From assembly GCA_958417755.1 (NCBI GenBank), contig CATZDY010000062.1, forward strand, positions 1 through 15,253: a DNA stretch of 15,253 nt, in the 5' to 3' direction. Shown here piece after piece: positions 1-6,233 of this stretch. A program made the translations under genes and the position numbers. The notes beneath the pieces were generated by a model, which was not told where the DNA came from, did not search any database, and saw only the letters and a program-made list of their open reading frames with translations. The DNA is from an uncultured Peptococcaceae bacterium (GTDB lineage: Bacteria > Bacillota > Desulfotomaculia > Desulfotomaculales > Desulfocucumaceae). The first letter of the stretch is position 1, and each line of letters opens with the position of its first letter.

Positions 1-152
1 AAAGTAATAATTAGACTCAATTGGAAATCGGAAAGCCCAAAGGCGCTTTTGATTTCCGGTAGCACTGGTATTACCATGGAATTCCCCAGCACCATAATCA
101 GGGGAATGCTGCTGATTGCTGCAATTACACCGGGTTTTGCTTTGCTTGCCAT
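1..152 (-). CDS. MFS transporter, N-terminal fragment (runs off the left edge)
   Basis: The complement has an ATG at 152-150 followed by 50 open codons to the window edge. The peptide begins MASKAKPGVIAAISSIPLIM and continues with VLGNSMVIPVLPEIKSAFGL. A short basic N-terminus, then a hydrophobic first membrane segment with a GNSM..PVLPE pattern, is typical of the first helix of drug-efflux members of the major facilitator superfamily such as the YfmO-like group. A Shine-Dalgarno AAGGAAG lies about 7 nt upstream, which supports this start. The gene is divergent from yqhV. Substrate cannot be told from 50 residues. Family assignment is by pattern recognition; membrane location and efflux role are inferred. 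Confidence 0.72.
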   Translation of the reverse strand, partial: MASKAKPGVIAAISSIPLIMVLGNSMVIPVLPEIKSAFGLSDFQLSLIIT

Positions 153-504
153 ATGTTCACTTCCTTGTCTGTTGGTTCAGGCTGTTTAAGCCAGCCTTTG
201 ATCTTGGTGCTGCCTTTTAAAGGTAAGATGAATTTGTTGGATGAAGCGTAAATTTGTTTTGCCTGTAAAGACATGCTTTGTTATTCTTTCTCTCTTGATT
301 CCTGGGTATGCATTTCTCTCCTCTGAAAAGCATACAAATAAAAGAGGAAAAAAAAGGTTTATCTGGCATATGATTTACAAATTAAATTTTCGTGCATGTT
401 TGTCCCCTGGTTTAAAAAAGATAGGAAGCAGAGAATTTAAACCAATTGCCATTTGGGGGATGGGTACAAGTTATCGAAAATTGTAGGGATACGGAGGTTT
501 TGCA
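153..504. other. Intergenic region between divergent MFS gene and yqhV
   Basis: No convincing gene is seen in this 352-nt stretch. An 81-codon open frame at 241-486 lacks a good ribosome binding site and resembles no family I know. The region holds a small hairpin at 179-197 (AGGCTG/CAGCCT) in the leader of the MFS gene and a longer inverted repeat at 306-335. Promoters for the two divergent genes should lie here, but no hexamer pair with good spacing stands out. Confidence 0.5.
306..335. repeat. Imperfect inverted repeat (hairpin or operator candidate)
   Basis: GTATGC (306-311) pairs with GCATAC (330-335), and TTTC (313-316) pairs with GAAA (325-328). One A-A mismatch separates the two parts and the loop is 8 nt. 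No T-run follows on either strand, so it is not an intrinsic terminator. It lies between two divergent genes, where an operator would be expected, but no regulator is known. Confidence 0.4.
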
Positions 505-780
505 ATGCTGTTTTCTTTTGGAAAAATTGTTTTTTTTATGGCCATGTGTCGGGTTTTATCTTCAACCATTGAACTTTCAGCAGCCTTGCTCATGCTAAAA
601 TTCAATTCAGTGGAAACGGCGTTAAAAATCAATGCCACCTTGGCCTTTGTGGGCCCTATGATCATGATTGCCGTTACATCCTTGGGCCTGGTGGGCTTGT
701 CAGGAAAAATATCCCCCAGTGGCATGGTATTTGTGGTTTTGGGTGTTGCTTTTATTTTTTACGGTTTACATCAAATTTAA
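505..780 (+). CDS. yqhV: YqhV family small membrane protein (DUF2619)
   Basis: This is a 91-residue protein with three hydrophobic segments, at about residues 5-30, 42-65 and 70-90. The motif RVLSSTIELSAALLM near the N-terminus, followed by a central segment AFVGPMIMIAVTSLG, closely resembles Bacillus subtilis YqhV (about 93 residues), so length and layout fit the family. It should be an integral membrane protein of unknown function; in B. subtilis yqhV lies just upstream of the spoIIIA sporulation operon, but no spoIIIA gene is seen here. The ATG has GGAGG eight nucleotides upstream. A terminator follows at 898-929. The second half of this gene is repeated at 1598-1730. Family call is confident, function unknown. 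Confidence 0.85.
   Translation: MLFSFGKIVFFMAMCRVLSSTIELSAALLMLKFNSVETALKINATLAFVGPMIMIAVTSLGLVGLSGKISPSGMVFVVLGVAFIFYGLHQI
640..772 (+). repeat. Direct repeat, left copy (3' half of yqhV)
   Basis: This 133-nt segment matches 1598-1730 with 8 differences and no gaps (about 94% identical), a constant offset of 958 nt. It encodes the last two membrane segments of YqhV. The two copies flank the phd-doc remnant. Confidence 0.9.
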
Positions 781-897
781 CCTGAATTTAAACTGGTTCA
801 AGCCTAAAGGAGGTCCGAGTAGGTATGAATGAATAGGGGACTTGCGTTATAGTAATATGAAAGAAACCGATAGGGATTGTAACAAAAAATGAGGAAT

Positions 898-929
898 AAA
901 GCGCTGGAGGTTCCAGGGCTTTTATTTTT
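898..929 (+). terminator. Intrinsic terminator downstream of yqhV
   Basis: AAAGC (898-902) and CTGG (904-907) pair with CCAG (913-916) and GCTTT (918-922), with a single G-G mismatch and a 5-nt loop. TATTTTT follows. It lies 118 nt after the yqhV stop and would end its transcript. Confidence 0.7.
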
Positions 930-1029
930 CCAGAAATATAGGAGTCAAATTTAACATGAAATTTAATATGGTATGAATTGATATAGAGAATTTAATTTTA
1001 GGTTTTATTTATCCTATGCTTTCATTCCT

Positions 1030-1380
1030 ATGACTGATGCCAATCAAAATTTTTCAAAGGTAGTACGTCTTGTGGATGAACAGGGCGTTGTTGTGATTTT
1101 AAAAAATAATAAACCGAAGTATGCTGTTGTTGATTTTTCAGAGTACGAGAGTTTTCAACAATATAGAAAGGATATGATTGAGAGAACAGCAGATAAGCTC
1201 ATTGAAGAAAATCTTGAAGCATTTCAGACAACAGTTACTGAGATTTTATATTTGCAAGAAAAGCTAATACAAAAAACAGGCGGTTTGTCAGGCGTTAGAG
1301 ATATGGGACTGTTGGCATCTGCTGTTTATCGTTCTATGCAATCGTTTGGTGAAGATGAAGTTTATCCGACTCCTTTGTGA
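1030..1380 (+). pseudogene. Decayed Phd antitoxin fused in frame to the N-terminal part of a Doc toxin
   Basis: Residues 1-58 (MTDANQNFSKVVRLVDEQG... AVVDFSEYE) match the DNA-binding fold of Phd/YefM antitoxins. Residues from about 68 (EILYLQEKLIQKTGG, then GVRDMGLLASAV and FGEDEVYPT) match the N-terminal half of Doc/Fic toxins. Phd and Doc are normally two adjacent genes. Here no stop or new start separates them, so the end of phd and the start of doc appear to have been deleted. The frame then stops at TGA 1378-1380, in the middle of Doc; the rest continues in another frame. No Shine-Dalgarno precedes the ATG. The region is clearly more AT-rich than the pyr genes, which suggests transfer. 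An intact system would inhibit translation by phosphorylating EF-Tu; this copy is probably inactive. Confidence 0.8.
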
Positions 1381-1597
1381 ATGGGCTGCAAGATTGGCTT
1401 TTGCTATTACTATGAATCATCCATTTTTAGATGGAAATAAACGGATAGAAATGTTGGTTATGCTCATGACTTTACAATTAAACCATATATCCATTGTTTA
1501 TACACAACAAGAATTGATTCATTTAGGGACAGCTGTTGCAAATGGAAGAACGGGATATGCTGATATATTGAAGTGGATAAACAACCATCTTACTTAA
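1346..1597 (+). pseudogene. Doc/Fic toxin C-terminal fragment (frameshifted)
   Basis: This frame carries the remainder of Doc: CEWAARLAFAITMNHPFLDGNKR, including the Fic active-site motif HPFLDGNKR, then GTAVANGRTGYADILKWINN to a TAA at 1595-1597. It is shifted relative to the upstream fused frame; the change lies near 1363-1372, just after FGEDEVYPT, and a 1-nt insertion or 2-nt deletion would explain it. The apparent TTG start at 1346 is only where the frame opens and is not a real start. The catalytic motif itself is undamaged, so decay looks recent. The stop codon directly touches the second yqhV repeat at 1598. Confidence 0.78.
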
Positions 1598-1730
1598 TTG
1601 GCTTTTATGGGCCCTATGATCATGATTGCCGTTACATCCTTGGGCCTGGTGGGGTTGTCAGGAAAAATATTTCCCAGTGGCATGGTATTTATGGTCTTGG
1701 GTGTTGCTTTTATTTTTTACGGTTTGCATC
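1598..1730 (+). repeat. Direct repeat, right copy (3' half of yqhV)
   Basis: Partner of 640-772: 125 of 133 positions are identical with no gaps. The left border coincides with the end of the doc fragment. Similarity ends at 1730, four nucleotides into the sequence that encodes the final codons of intact yqhV. Confidence 0.9.
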
Positions 1731-1783
1731 TTAAGAGCCTAGCTATAAAAAAGTTTAAGACAAACTTGGAACAGACTTTTCTA

Positions 1784-1812
1784 TTGACAGTTTGGCTTTC
1801 TTTTGATAGGCT
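1784..1812 (+). promoter_or_regulatory. Promoter of the pyr operon
   Basis: A perfect -35 TTGACA (1784-1789) is followed by a 17-nt spacer and the -10 TAGGCT (1807-1812). The weak -10 is preceded by TGA, giving an extended -10 (TGn). Transcription would start near 1819, about 11 nt before the first PyrR-binding loop, as expected for a pyr leader. Confidence 0.7.
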
Positions 1813-1829
1813 AAACCATAGTAAAAAGA

Positions 1830-1863
1830 CCTTTAATGCGGTCCCGTGAGGCCGACAAGGAAA
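1830..1863 (+). promoter_or_regulatory. PyrR-binding loop 1 (anti-antiterminator), pyrR leader
   Basis: The upper stem GGTC (1840-1843) pairs with GGCC (1850-1853) around the hexaloop CCGTGA. The lower stem CCTT (1830-1833) pairs with AAGG (1857-1860), with an asymmetric internal bulge on the 5' side. This is the structure and consensus (TCCNGNGAGG) of PyrR-bound RNA in Firmicutes. AGGCC at 1849-1853 can alternatively pair with GGCCT at 1883-1887 to form the antiterminator, which overlaps the terminator's 5' arm. Confidence 0.88.
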
Positions 1864-1884
1864 TCATAGGGTGGTTTTTTAGGG

Positions 1885-1942
1885 CCTGACCAATGACGTA
1901 TGCCCCCTAGGGTGTGTCTATTTACTGGAGTCAGGTTTTTTT
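1885..1942 (+). terminator. Attenuator terminator 1, upstream of pyrR
   Basis: CCTGAC (1885-1890) pairs with GTCAGG (1930-1935), followed directly by seven Ts (1936-1942). The long loop can fold further through CCC/GGG pairing around 1902-1912. The 5' arm overlaps the segment that forms the antiterminator with the PyrR-binding loop, so the terminator forms when PyrR-UMP holds the loop. It ends 57 nt before the pyrR start. Confidence 0.78.
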
Positions 1943-1998
1943 GTACCCTTGAACTGGAATCAAGAGCAGAAGAAATCCCCTTAGGAGGTGCGGATAAA

Positions 1999-2577
1999 GT
2001 GGGTGTTGCGTTACAGCGAAAGGCTGTGATTATGGATCACGAGGGCATCCGCCGGGCCATAACCCGGATTGCCCATGAAATCATTGAATGCAACCAGGGA
2101 ACGGATGATCTGGCCTTAATCGGTATTCTCCGTCGGGGAGCGCCTATTGCCGCCAGGTTGGCGGAGAAAATTAGCGAAATTGAAGGAAAAGAAGTTCCCG
2201 TGGGAACATTGGATATTACCTTATATCGTGATGATTTGGGAAGCAGGGCGAAGCAGCCGGTGGTGCGCAAAACAGAGGTGTGGTTCCCTGTGGATGGAAA
2301 GAAAATCGTATTGGTGGATGATGTGGTTTTTACCGGTCGAACCATCCGGGCTGCCTTAGATGCGGTGATGGATTTGGGGCGACCCAAATTGATACAATTG
2401 GCTGTATTGGTGGATCGGGGGCACCGGGAATTACCCATTCGAGCGGATTATGTGGGGAAAAACGTTCCCACTTCCAGTAAAGAAGATGTGGCTGTTCGTC
2501 TAAAAGAGACAGATGACACAGAGGAAGTGGTCATCACAGCCTTTTCCGATGATACACAATTGAAACATAGTCCATGA
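1999..2577 (+). CDS. pyrR: PyrR, pyr operon attenuation regulator / uracil phosphoribosyltransferase
   Basis: PyrR binds leader RNA when UMP is high and promotes transcription termination; many members also convert uracil and PRPP to UMP. The 192-residue protein contains RKAVIMDHEGIRRAITRIAH near the N-terminus, DITLYRDDL, the PRPP-binding motif VLVDDVVFTGRT at residues 104-115, and LAVLVDRGHRELPIRADYVG near the C-terminus, all typical of PyrR (usually about 180 residues). I chose GTG at 1999 because AGGAGG (1983-1988) lies 10 nt upstream and homology starts just after it. The frame stays open back to 1900, but that part overlaps the attenuator terminator and is not family-like. It is the first gene of the operon and is controlled by the first attenuator, so its expression is self-limiting. 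Confidence 0.95.
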   Translation: MGVALQRKAVIMDHEGIRRAITRIAHEIIECNQGTDDLALIGILRRGAPIAARLAEKISEIEGKEVPVGTLDITLYRDDLGSRAKQPVVRKTEVWFPVDGKKIVLVDDVVFTGRTIRAALDAVMDLGRPKLIQLAVLVDRGHRELPIRADYVGKNVPTSSKEDVAVRLKETDDTEEVVITAFSDDTQLKHSP

Positions 2578-2583
2578 TAGCCA

Positions 2584-2618
2584 TCCTTTAAGAAACGGTC
2601 CCGTGAGGCCGACAAGGA
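2584..2618 (+). promoter_or_regulatory. PyrR-binding loop 2 and antiterminator, pyrR-pyrB spacer
   Basis: A 24-nt core (2596-2619) is identical to the first loop (1839-1862). TCCTT (2584-2588) pairs with AAGGA (2614-2618), and GGTC (2597-2600) pairs with GGCC (2607-2610) around CCGTGA. The alternative antiterminator is very clear: GAGGCC (2605-2610) and ACAAG (2612-2616) pair with CTTGTGGCCTC (2641-2651), leaving only G2611 bulged. That arm overlaps the terminator stem. Confidence 0.92.
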
Positions 2619-2647
2619 AGGGCAAGCAATGTTGTTTTTTCTTGTGG

Positions 2648-2688
2648 CCTCCGGGGGTGTAGCATTGTTACACTGCGGAGGTTTTTTA
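2648..2688 (+). terminator. Attenuator terminator 2, upstream of pyrB
   Basis: CCTCCG (2648-2653) pairs with CGGAGG (2676-2681), with an inner GTGTA/TACAC stem, followed by TTTTTT (2682-2687). Its 5' arm shares 2648-2651 with the antiterminator, so the two folds exclude each other. It lies 60 nt before the pyrB start and controls the enzyme genes separately from pyrR. Confidence 0.92.
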
Positions 2689-2747
2689 TTCTGCAATTGC
2701 CACATAAAAGAAGGCGAAATTCGCGGCAGTTTAGGGGGGAGATTGGC

Positions 2748-3680
2748 TTGTCTTTAAAATCCAAGGATATGTTGGGTTTAGAACATACAGATGAAGAAGA
2801 TATTACATTGATTTTGGACACAGCAGCTTCCATGAAGGAAGTGATTCGCCGGCAAATTAAAAAGGTTCCTACTTTACGGGGCAAAACAGTGATCAATATG
2901 TTTTATGAGCCCAGCACCCGTACCCGTACATCTTTTGAGTTGGCGGCAAAATACATGAGTGCAGATGCAGTGAACATTTCGGCATCTGCCAGCAGTGTGG
3001 TCAAAGGGGAAAGTTTGAAGGATACAGTGGCCACTTTGGAAGCTTTGGAGGCTGATGTGGTGGTGCTGCGGCATAGCATGTCCGGAGCTCCGGATTTGGT
3101 GGCCTCTATGACCAAAGCAGCGATTATCAATGCTGGAGACGGGGCCCATGAACATCCCACCCAGGGCTTGTTGGATTTGTTAACTGTCCGGGATAAGCGG
3201 GGACAACTGACAGGTACCAATGTGGTCATTGTGGGGGATATTTTGCATAGCCGGGTGGCTCGTTCGGATATTTGGGGATTTACCAAAATGGGGGCCAATG
3301 TGCGGGTTTGCGGCCCTGCCACCATGATGCCTTTGGATATTGAAAGGATGGGAGCTAAAGTATATCCTACCCTGGAGGAAGCTTTGGTGCAAGCGGATGT
3401 GATTATCATGTTGCGCTTGCAATTGGAAAGGCAGCAACAAGGCTTGTTCCCTTCCATCCAAGAGTATGCTACGCTGTTCGGTTTGAATCAGGATAAGCTG
3501 GCTTTGGCCAGGCCCAATGCTTTGGTGATGCATCCAGGACCCATGAACCGAGGGGTGGAAATTGTACCTGAAGTGGCGGACGGAGTCCAGTCTTTGATCA
3601 ATGAGCAAGTGACCAATGGCCTGGCAGTGCGCATGGCCTTGTTATATTTATTGGCAGGAGGTGTGCCCAATGACTTATAA
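2748..3680 (+). CDS. pyrB: Aspartate carbamoyltransferase catalytic subunit
   Basis: PyrB joins carbamoyl phosphate and aspartate to form carbamoyl aspartate, the committed step of pyrimidine synthesis. The 310-residue length is usual for the family. Visible motifs are STRTRTS at 56-62 (carbamoyl phosphate binding), HPTQ at 136-139 and HPGPMNRGVEI near the C-terminus. I chose TTG at 2748 because GGGGGGAG (2734-2741) lies 6 nt upstream and the peptide then starts LSLKSKDMLGL, as in homologues; a longer frame to 2697 begins in the terminator tail. The gene lies behind attenuator 2 and overlaps pyrC by 11 nt. No regulatory subunit gene (pyrI) is present, as is usual in Firmicutes with this operon type. 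Confidence 0.96.
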   Translation: MSLKSKDMLGLEHTDEEDITLILDTAASMKEVIRRQIKKVPTLRGKTVINMFYEPSTRTRTSFELAAKYMSADAVNISASASSVVKGESLKDTVATLEALEADVVVLRHSMSGAPDLVASMTKAAIINAGDGAHEHPTQGLLDLLTVRDKRGQLTGTNVVIVGDILHSRVARSDIWGFTKMGANVRVCGPATMMPLDIERMGAKVYPTLEEALVQADVIIMLRLQLERQQQGLFPSIQEYATLFGLNQDKLALARPNALVMHPGPMNRGVEIVPEVADGVQSLINEQVTNGLAVRMALLYLLAGGVPNDL

Positions 3681-4995
3681 GATGGAAAAGATGGGGAGGG
3701 ATATGGCATCCCATGGTCCCATTTTGCTGCAAGGGGGACGGGTCATTGATCCTGTGGCTGGTACGGAAATCAAAGCAGATGTTTTGATACAAGATGGTTT
3801 GGTAAAAGCCTTGGCTCCAGGACTTTCCTCCGGGGATGCGCTGGTGCTGGATGTGCAAGATAAATTGGTAGCCCCGGGCTTTGTGGACATGCATGTGCAT
3901 TTGCGGGAACCTGGCTATGAAGCCAAGGAAACCATTGCCACAGGGGCTATGGCTGCAGCAAAAGGCGGGTTTACGGATGTGGCTTGCATGCCCAACACCA
4001 ATCCTGTGACTGATAACCGGGCGGTGGTGGAATACATTCTCCAACGAGCCCGGACGGCAGGTTGGGCCAGGGTCTGGCCTGTGGCAGCTTTGACCAAAGG
4101 CAGCAAAGGGGAAGCTTTGACTGAAATGGCGGACTTAAAAAAAGCCGGGGCAGTGGCTTTTTCCGATGACGGTCAACCAGTGGCAGATGCTGGGATGATG
4201 CGTAGGGTGATGCAGTATGCTGGTATGGTGGGTGCTACGGTGATTTCCCATTGTGAAGAAAAACAGTTGGTGGCTGGGGGCAGTATGCATGAAGGATATA
4301 TGTCCACCAAATTGGGGCTAAAGGGTATTCCCAAGGCAGCGGAAGAGGTGATGGTGGCCCGGGATATCCTTTTGGCTGAGTTAACAGGTTGCGCTTTGCA
4401 CCTGGCCCATGTCAGCACTGCTGGTTCTGTGCGCTTGGTGCGGGAAGCCAAAGCCCGGGGATTGCGGGTTACTGCGGAAGCCACACCCCATCATTTTACC
4501 CTGACAGATGAGGCGGTGGAGGGATATCATACAGCCACAAAGGTCAATCCGCCTTTGCGGAGCCGGGCGGATGTGGAGGCCATCAAAGAAGGTCTTAGGG
4601 ACGGAACCATTGAAATCATTGCCTCGGACCATGCGCCTCATACCATGGAGGAGAAGGATGTGGAATACGACCGGGCTCCTTGTGGTATGGTAGGATTAGA
4701 AACAGAAGTGGGCTTGGTATGGACGGAATTGGTTTTGCCCGGTATTTTGACCCCAGCCCAAGCAGTGGCCAAGTTGACCATCAATCCTGCCCGGGTATTG
4801 GGCATACCCAAGGGCCCCTTGGCCCCTGGGGCAGTGGCGGATATTACAGTGATTGACCCGCAGTTGGAAGAAAAGGTGGAGCCCCAAAGTTTTGTGAGCA
4901 AAGGGAGAAATACTCCTTTTGCTGGAAGAATGTTAAAAGGTCTGCCTGTATTTACCATGGTGGAAGGTAAAACCCTATATTCCCGTCTTTTTTGA
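3670..4995 (+). CDS. pyrC: Dihydroorotase, class I
   Basis: PyrC cyclises carbamoyl aspartate to dihydroorotate. The 441-residue amidohydrolase has the metal-binding HVH at residues 75-77 inside DMHVHLREPG, FSDDG at 164-168, SHCEE with His194, HLAH at 244-247, and SDHAPH at 319-324 with the catalytic Asp320. These and the length point to the class I enzyme of Gram-positive bacteria. ATG at 3670 has AGGAGGT seven to eight nucleotides upstream and overlaps the end of pyrB by 11 nt, so translation is probably coupled. Family members usually start closer to the LLQGGRVIDP segment, so a start at one of the following in-frame ATGs cannot be excluded. A 155-nt gap separates it from pyrAA. Confidence 0.95.
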   Translation: MTYKMEKMGRDMASHGPILLQGGRVIDPVAGTEIKADVLIQDGLVKALAPGLSSGDALVLDVQDKLVAPGFVDMHVHLREPGYEAKETIATGAMAAAKGGFTDVACMPNTNPVTDNRAVVEYILQRARTAGWARVWPVAALTKGSKGEALTEMADLKKAGAVAFSDDGQPVADAGMMRRVMQYAGMVGATVISHCEEKQLVAGGSMHEGYMSTKLGLKGIPKAAEEVMVARDILLAELTGCALHLAHVSTAGSVRLVREAKARGLRVTAEATPHHFTLTDEAVEGYHTATKVNPPLRSRADVEAIKEGLRDGTIEIIASDHAPHTMEEKDVEYDRAPCGMVGLETEVGLVWTELVLPGILTPAQAVAKLTINPARVLGIPKGPLAPGAVADITVIDPQLEEKVEPQSFVSKGRNTPFAGRMLKGLPVFTMVEGKTLYSRLF

Positions 4996-5033
4996 GGGGG
5001 ATAACAAAGGGGTTCACATAGAGCTTGGTTGTT

Positions 5034-5061
5034 TTGATGGGCCAAGACATTGGAATATGAT
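5034..5061 (+). promoter_or_regulatory. Weak candidate internal promoter before pyrAA
   Basis: TTGATG (5034-5039), a 16-nt spacer, and TATGAT (5056-5061) resemble a sigma-A promoter. It lies in the unusually long pyrC-pyrAA gap and would start transcription about 80 nt before pyrAA. There is no PyrR-binding loop in this gap. Chance occurrence is quite possible. Confidence 0.28.
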
Positions 5062-5150
5062 GTGGCGTTGTTTTCCAAAGATTATGTGTATGGAGCACGC
5101 TGCAAAGGATATTGTGCTAGGGTAAAATTCTTAGGGGAGTTGAGAGTAGC

Positions 5151-6233
5151 ATGGAAGCAGTATTGGCTTTAGAGGATGGTTCTATATTCAAAGGCAAAGC
5201 CTTTGGCGCTGTGGGACAACAATGGGGTGAAGTGGTATTCAACACAGCTATGACCGGATACCAGGAGGTTTTGACTGATTCCTCCTATTGCGGGCAGATT
5301 GTAGTGATGACCTATCCGTTGATCGGCAATTATGGCATTAACCGGGATGATTTTGAATCCAAACGTTCTTATGTGCGGGGCTTGGTGGTGCGGGAAGATT
5401 GCCAACGTCCTAGCAATTGGCGGGTGAGCCATACCATTGGGGAATTTTTATCCCGGGAAGGGATTGTGGGGATAGCCGGCCTTGACACCCGGGCCTTGAC
5501 CCGGATTTTACGCAATCATGGTACCATGCGGGGCATCATTGACGCCACTGGGGCGGATACCGCAGCCCTGGTGGACCAAGCGAAAGCTTCTCCCCACCTT
5601 ACGGGGCAAAAGCTGGTGGCTGATGTGGCCACCAAAGAAGCCTTTACCGTGCCAGGGAATGGGCGCCGGGTGGCTATGATTGATTTGGGGGCCAAACAAA
5701 ACATCATTCGCTGTTTACAGCATCGGGATTGCGAAGTGGTGGTGCTCCCTCCCACAGCTTCAGCAGCGGATATTTTAGGGGTAAACCCAGCTGCCATTAT
5801 GGTATCCAACGGCCCTGGGGATCCGGTGGATGTGCCTGAGGTGGTGGATACAGTGAAACAGCTGGTAGGGCAAAAGCCTATATTCGGCATTTGTCTGGGC
5901 GAGCAAGTCATTGCTTTGGCCCTGGGGGGTAAAACCTATAAAATGAAATTCGGCCACCGGGGAGCCAACCATCCGGTGAAGGATTTGGCCACCGGGCGGG
6001 TATATATTACCCCGCAAAACCACGGGTTTGCAGTGCAAGGGGATTCTTTTAATCCCCAGGAAGTGGTGATTTCCCATGTGAATGTCAATGATGGGACTGT
6101 GGAAGGATTCCGGCATACCCATTGGCCCATTTTTGCTGTGCAATATCATCCTGAAGCCTCTCCTGGTCCCAGGGATTCGGAATATTTATTTGATACATTC
6201 ATGGAAATCATAGCCCGGGAGGTGAAGAACTAA
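5151..6233 (+). CDS. pyrAA: Carbamoyl phosphate synthase small (glutaminase) subunit
   Basis: This subunit releases ammonia from glutamine and passes it to the large subunit. The 360-residue protein has the CarA N-terminal domain (FNTAMTGYQEVLTDSSY near residues 30-47) and a class I glutamine amidotransferase domain. The catalytic triad is visible as Cys248 in GICLG, His333 and Glu335 in QYHPEASPGP. Oddly, the residue three after the catalytic Cys is Glu251 (GICLGEQ), where CarA proteins I know have His (GICLGHQ). ATG at 5151 has AGGGGAG upstream. The stop overlaps the pyrAB start by one nucleotide (TAATG), so the subunits are probably made together. Also called carA; placement in the pyr operon suggests the pyrimidine-specific enzyme. 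Confidence 0.96.
   Translation: MEAVLALEDGSIFKGKAFGAVGQQWGEVVFNTAMTGYQEVLTDSSYCGQIVVMTYPLIGNYGINRDDFESKRSYVRGLVVREDCQRPSNWRVSHTIGEFLSREGIVGIAGLDTRALTRILRNHGTMRGIIDATGADTAALVDQAKASPHLTGQKLVADVATKEAFTVPGNGRRVAMIDLGAKQNIIRCLQHRDCEVVVLPPTASAADILGVNPAAIMVSNGPGDPVDVPEVVDTVKQLVGQKPIFGICLGEQVIALALGGKTYKMKFGHRGANHPVKDLATGRVYITPQNHGFAVQGDSFNPQEVVISHVNVNDGTVEGFRHTHWPIFAVQYHPEASPGPRDSEYLFDTFMEIIAREVKN

Larger units (their letters stand above)
1598..1849 (+). pseudogene. Truncated second copy of yqhV (C-terminal half)
   Basis: Codons 1-44 encode the last two membrane segments of YqhV, differing from the intact copy at only three of 44 positions in the protein. The N-terminal segment with the RVLSS motif is missing, as are a start codon in context and a ribosome binding site. 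The original ending YGLHQI-stop has been lost, so the frame runs on through unrelated residues and through the pyr promoter to a stop at 1849. It begins exactly after the doc stop codon. Best read as a gene remnant left by recombination or insertion. Confidence 0.8.

Noticed and set aside
366..394. Sporulation-type promoter (GCATA with CATG 20 nt later) before yqhV
   Set aside because: The -10 sequence does not fit the sigma-F/G consensus at the right spacing.
241..486. 81-codon open frame with a hydrophobic start, upstream of yqhV
   Set aside because: No proper ribosome binding site, no family resemblance, and it contains the 306-335 inverted repeat; likely chance.
640..1730. Transposon target-site duplication as the source of the 133-nt repeat
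   Set aside because: Target duplications are usually 2-15 nt and identical; this repeat is long, diverged by 6% and there is no transposase or terminal inverted repeat.
1900..1998. N-terminal extension of PyrR by 33 residues
   Set aside because: It overlaps the attenuator terminator and its T-run, lacks a ribosome binding site and has no counterpart in PyrR proteins.
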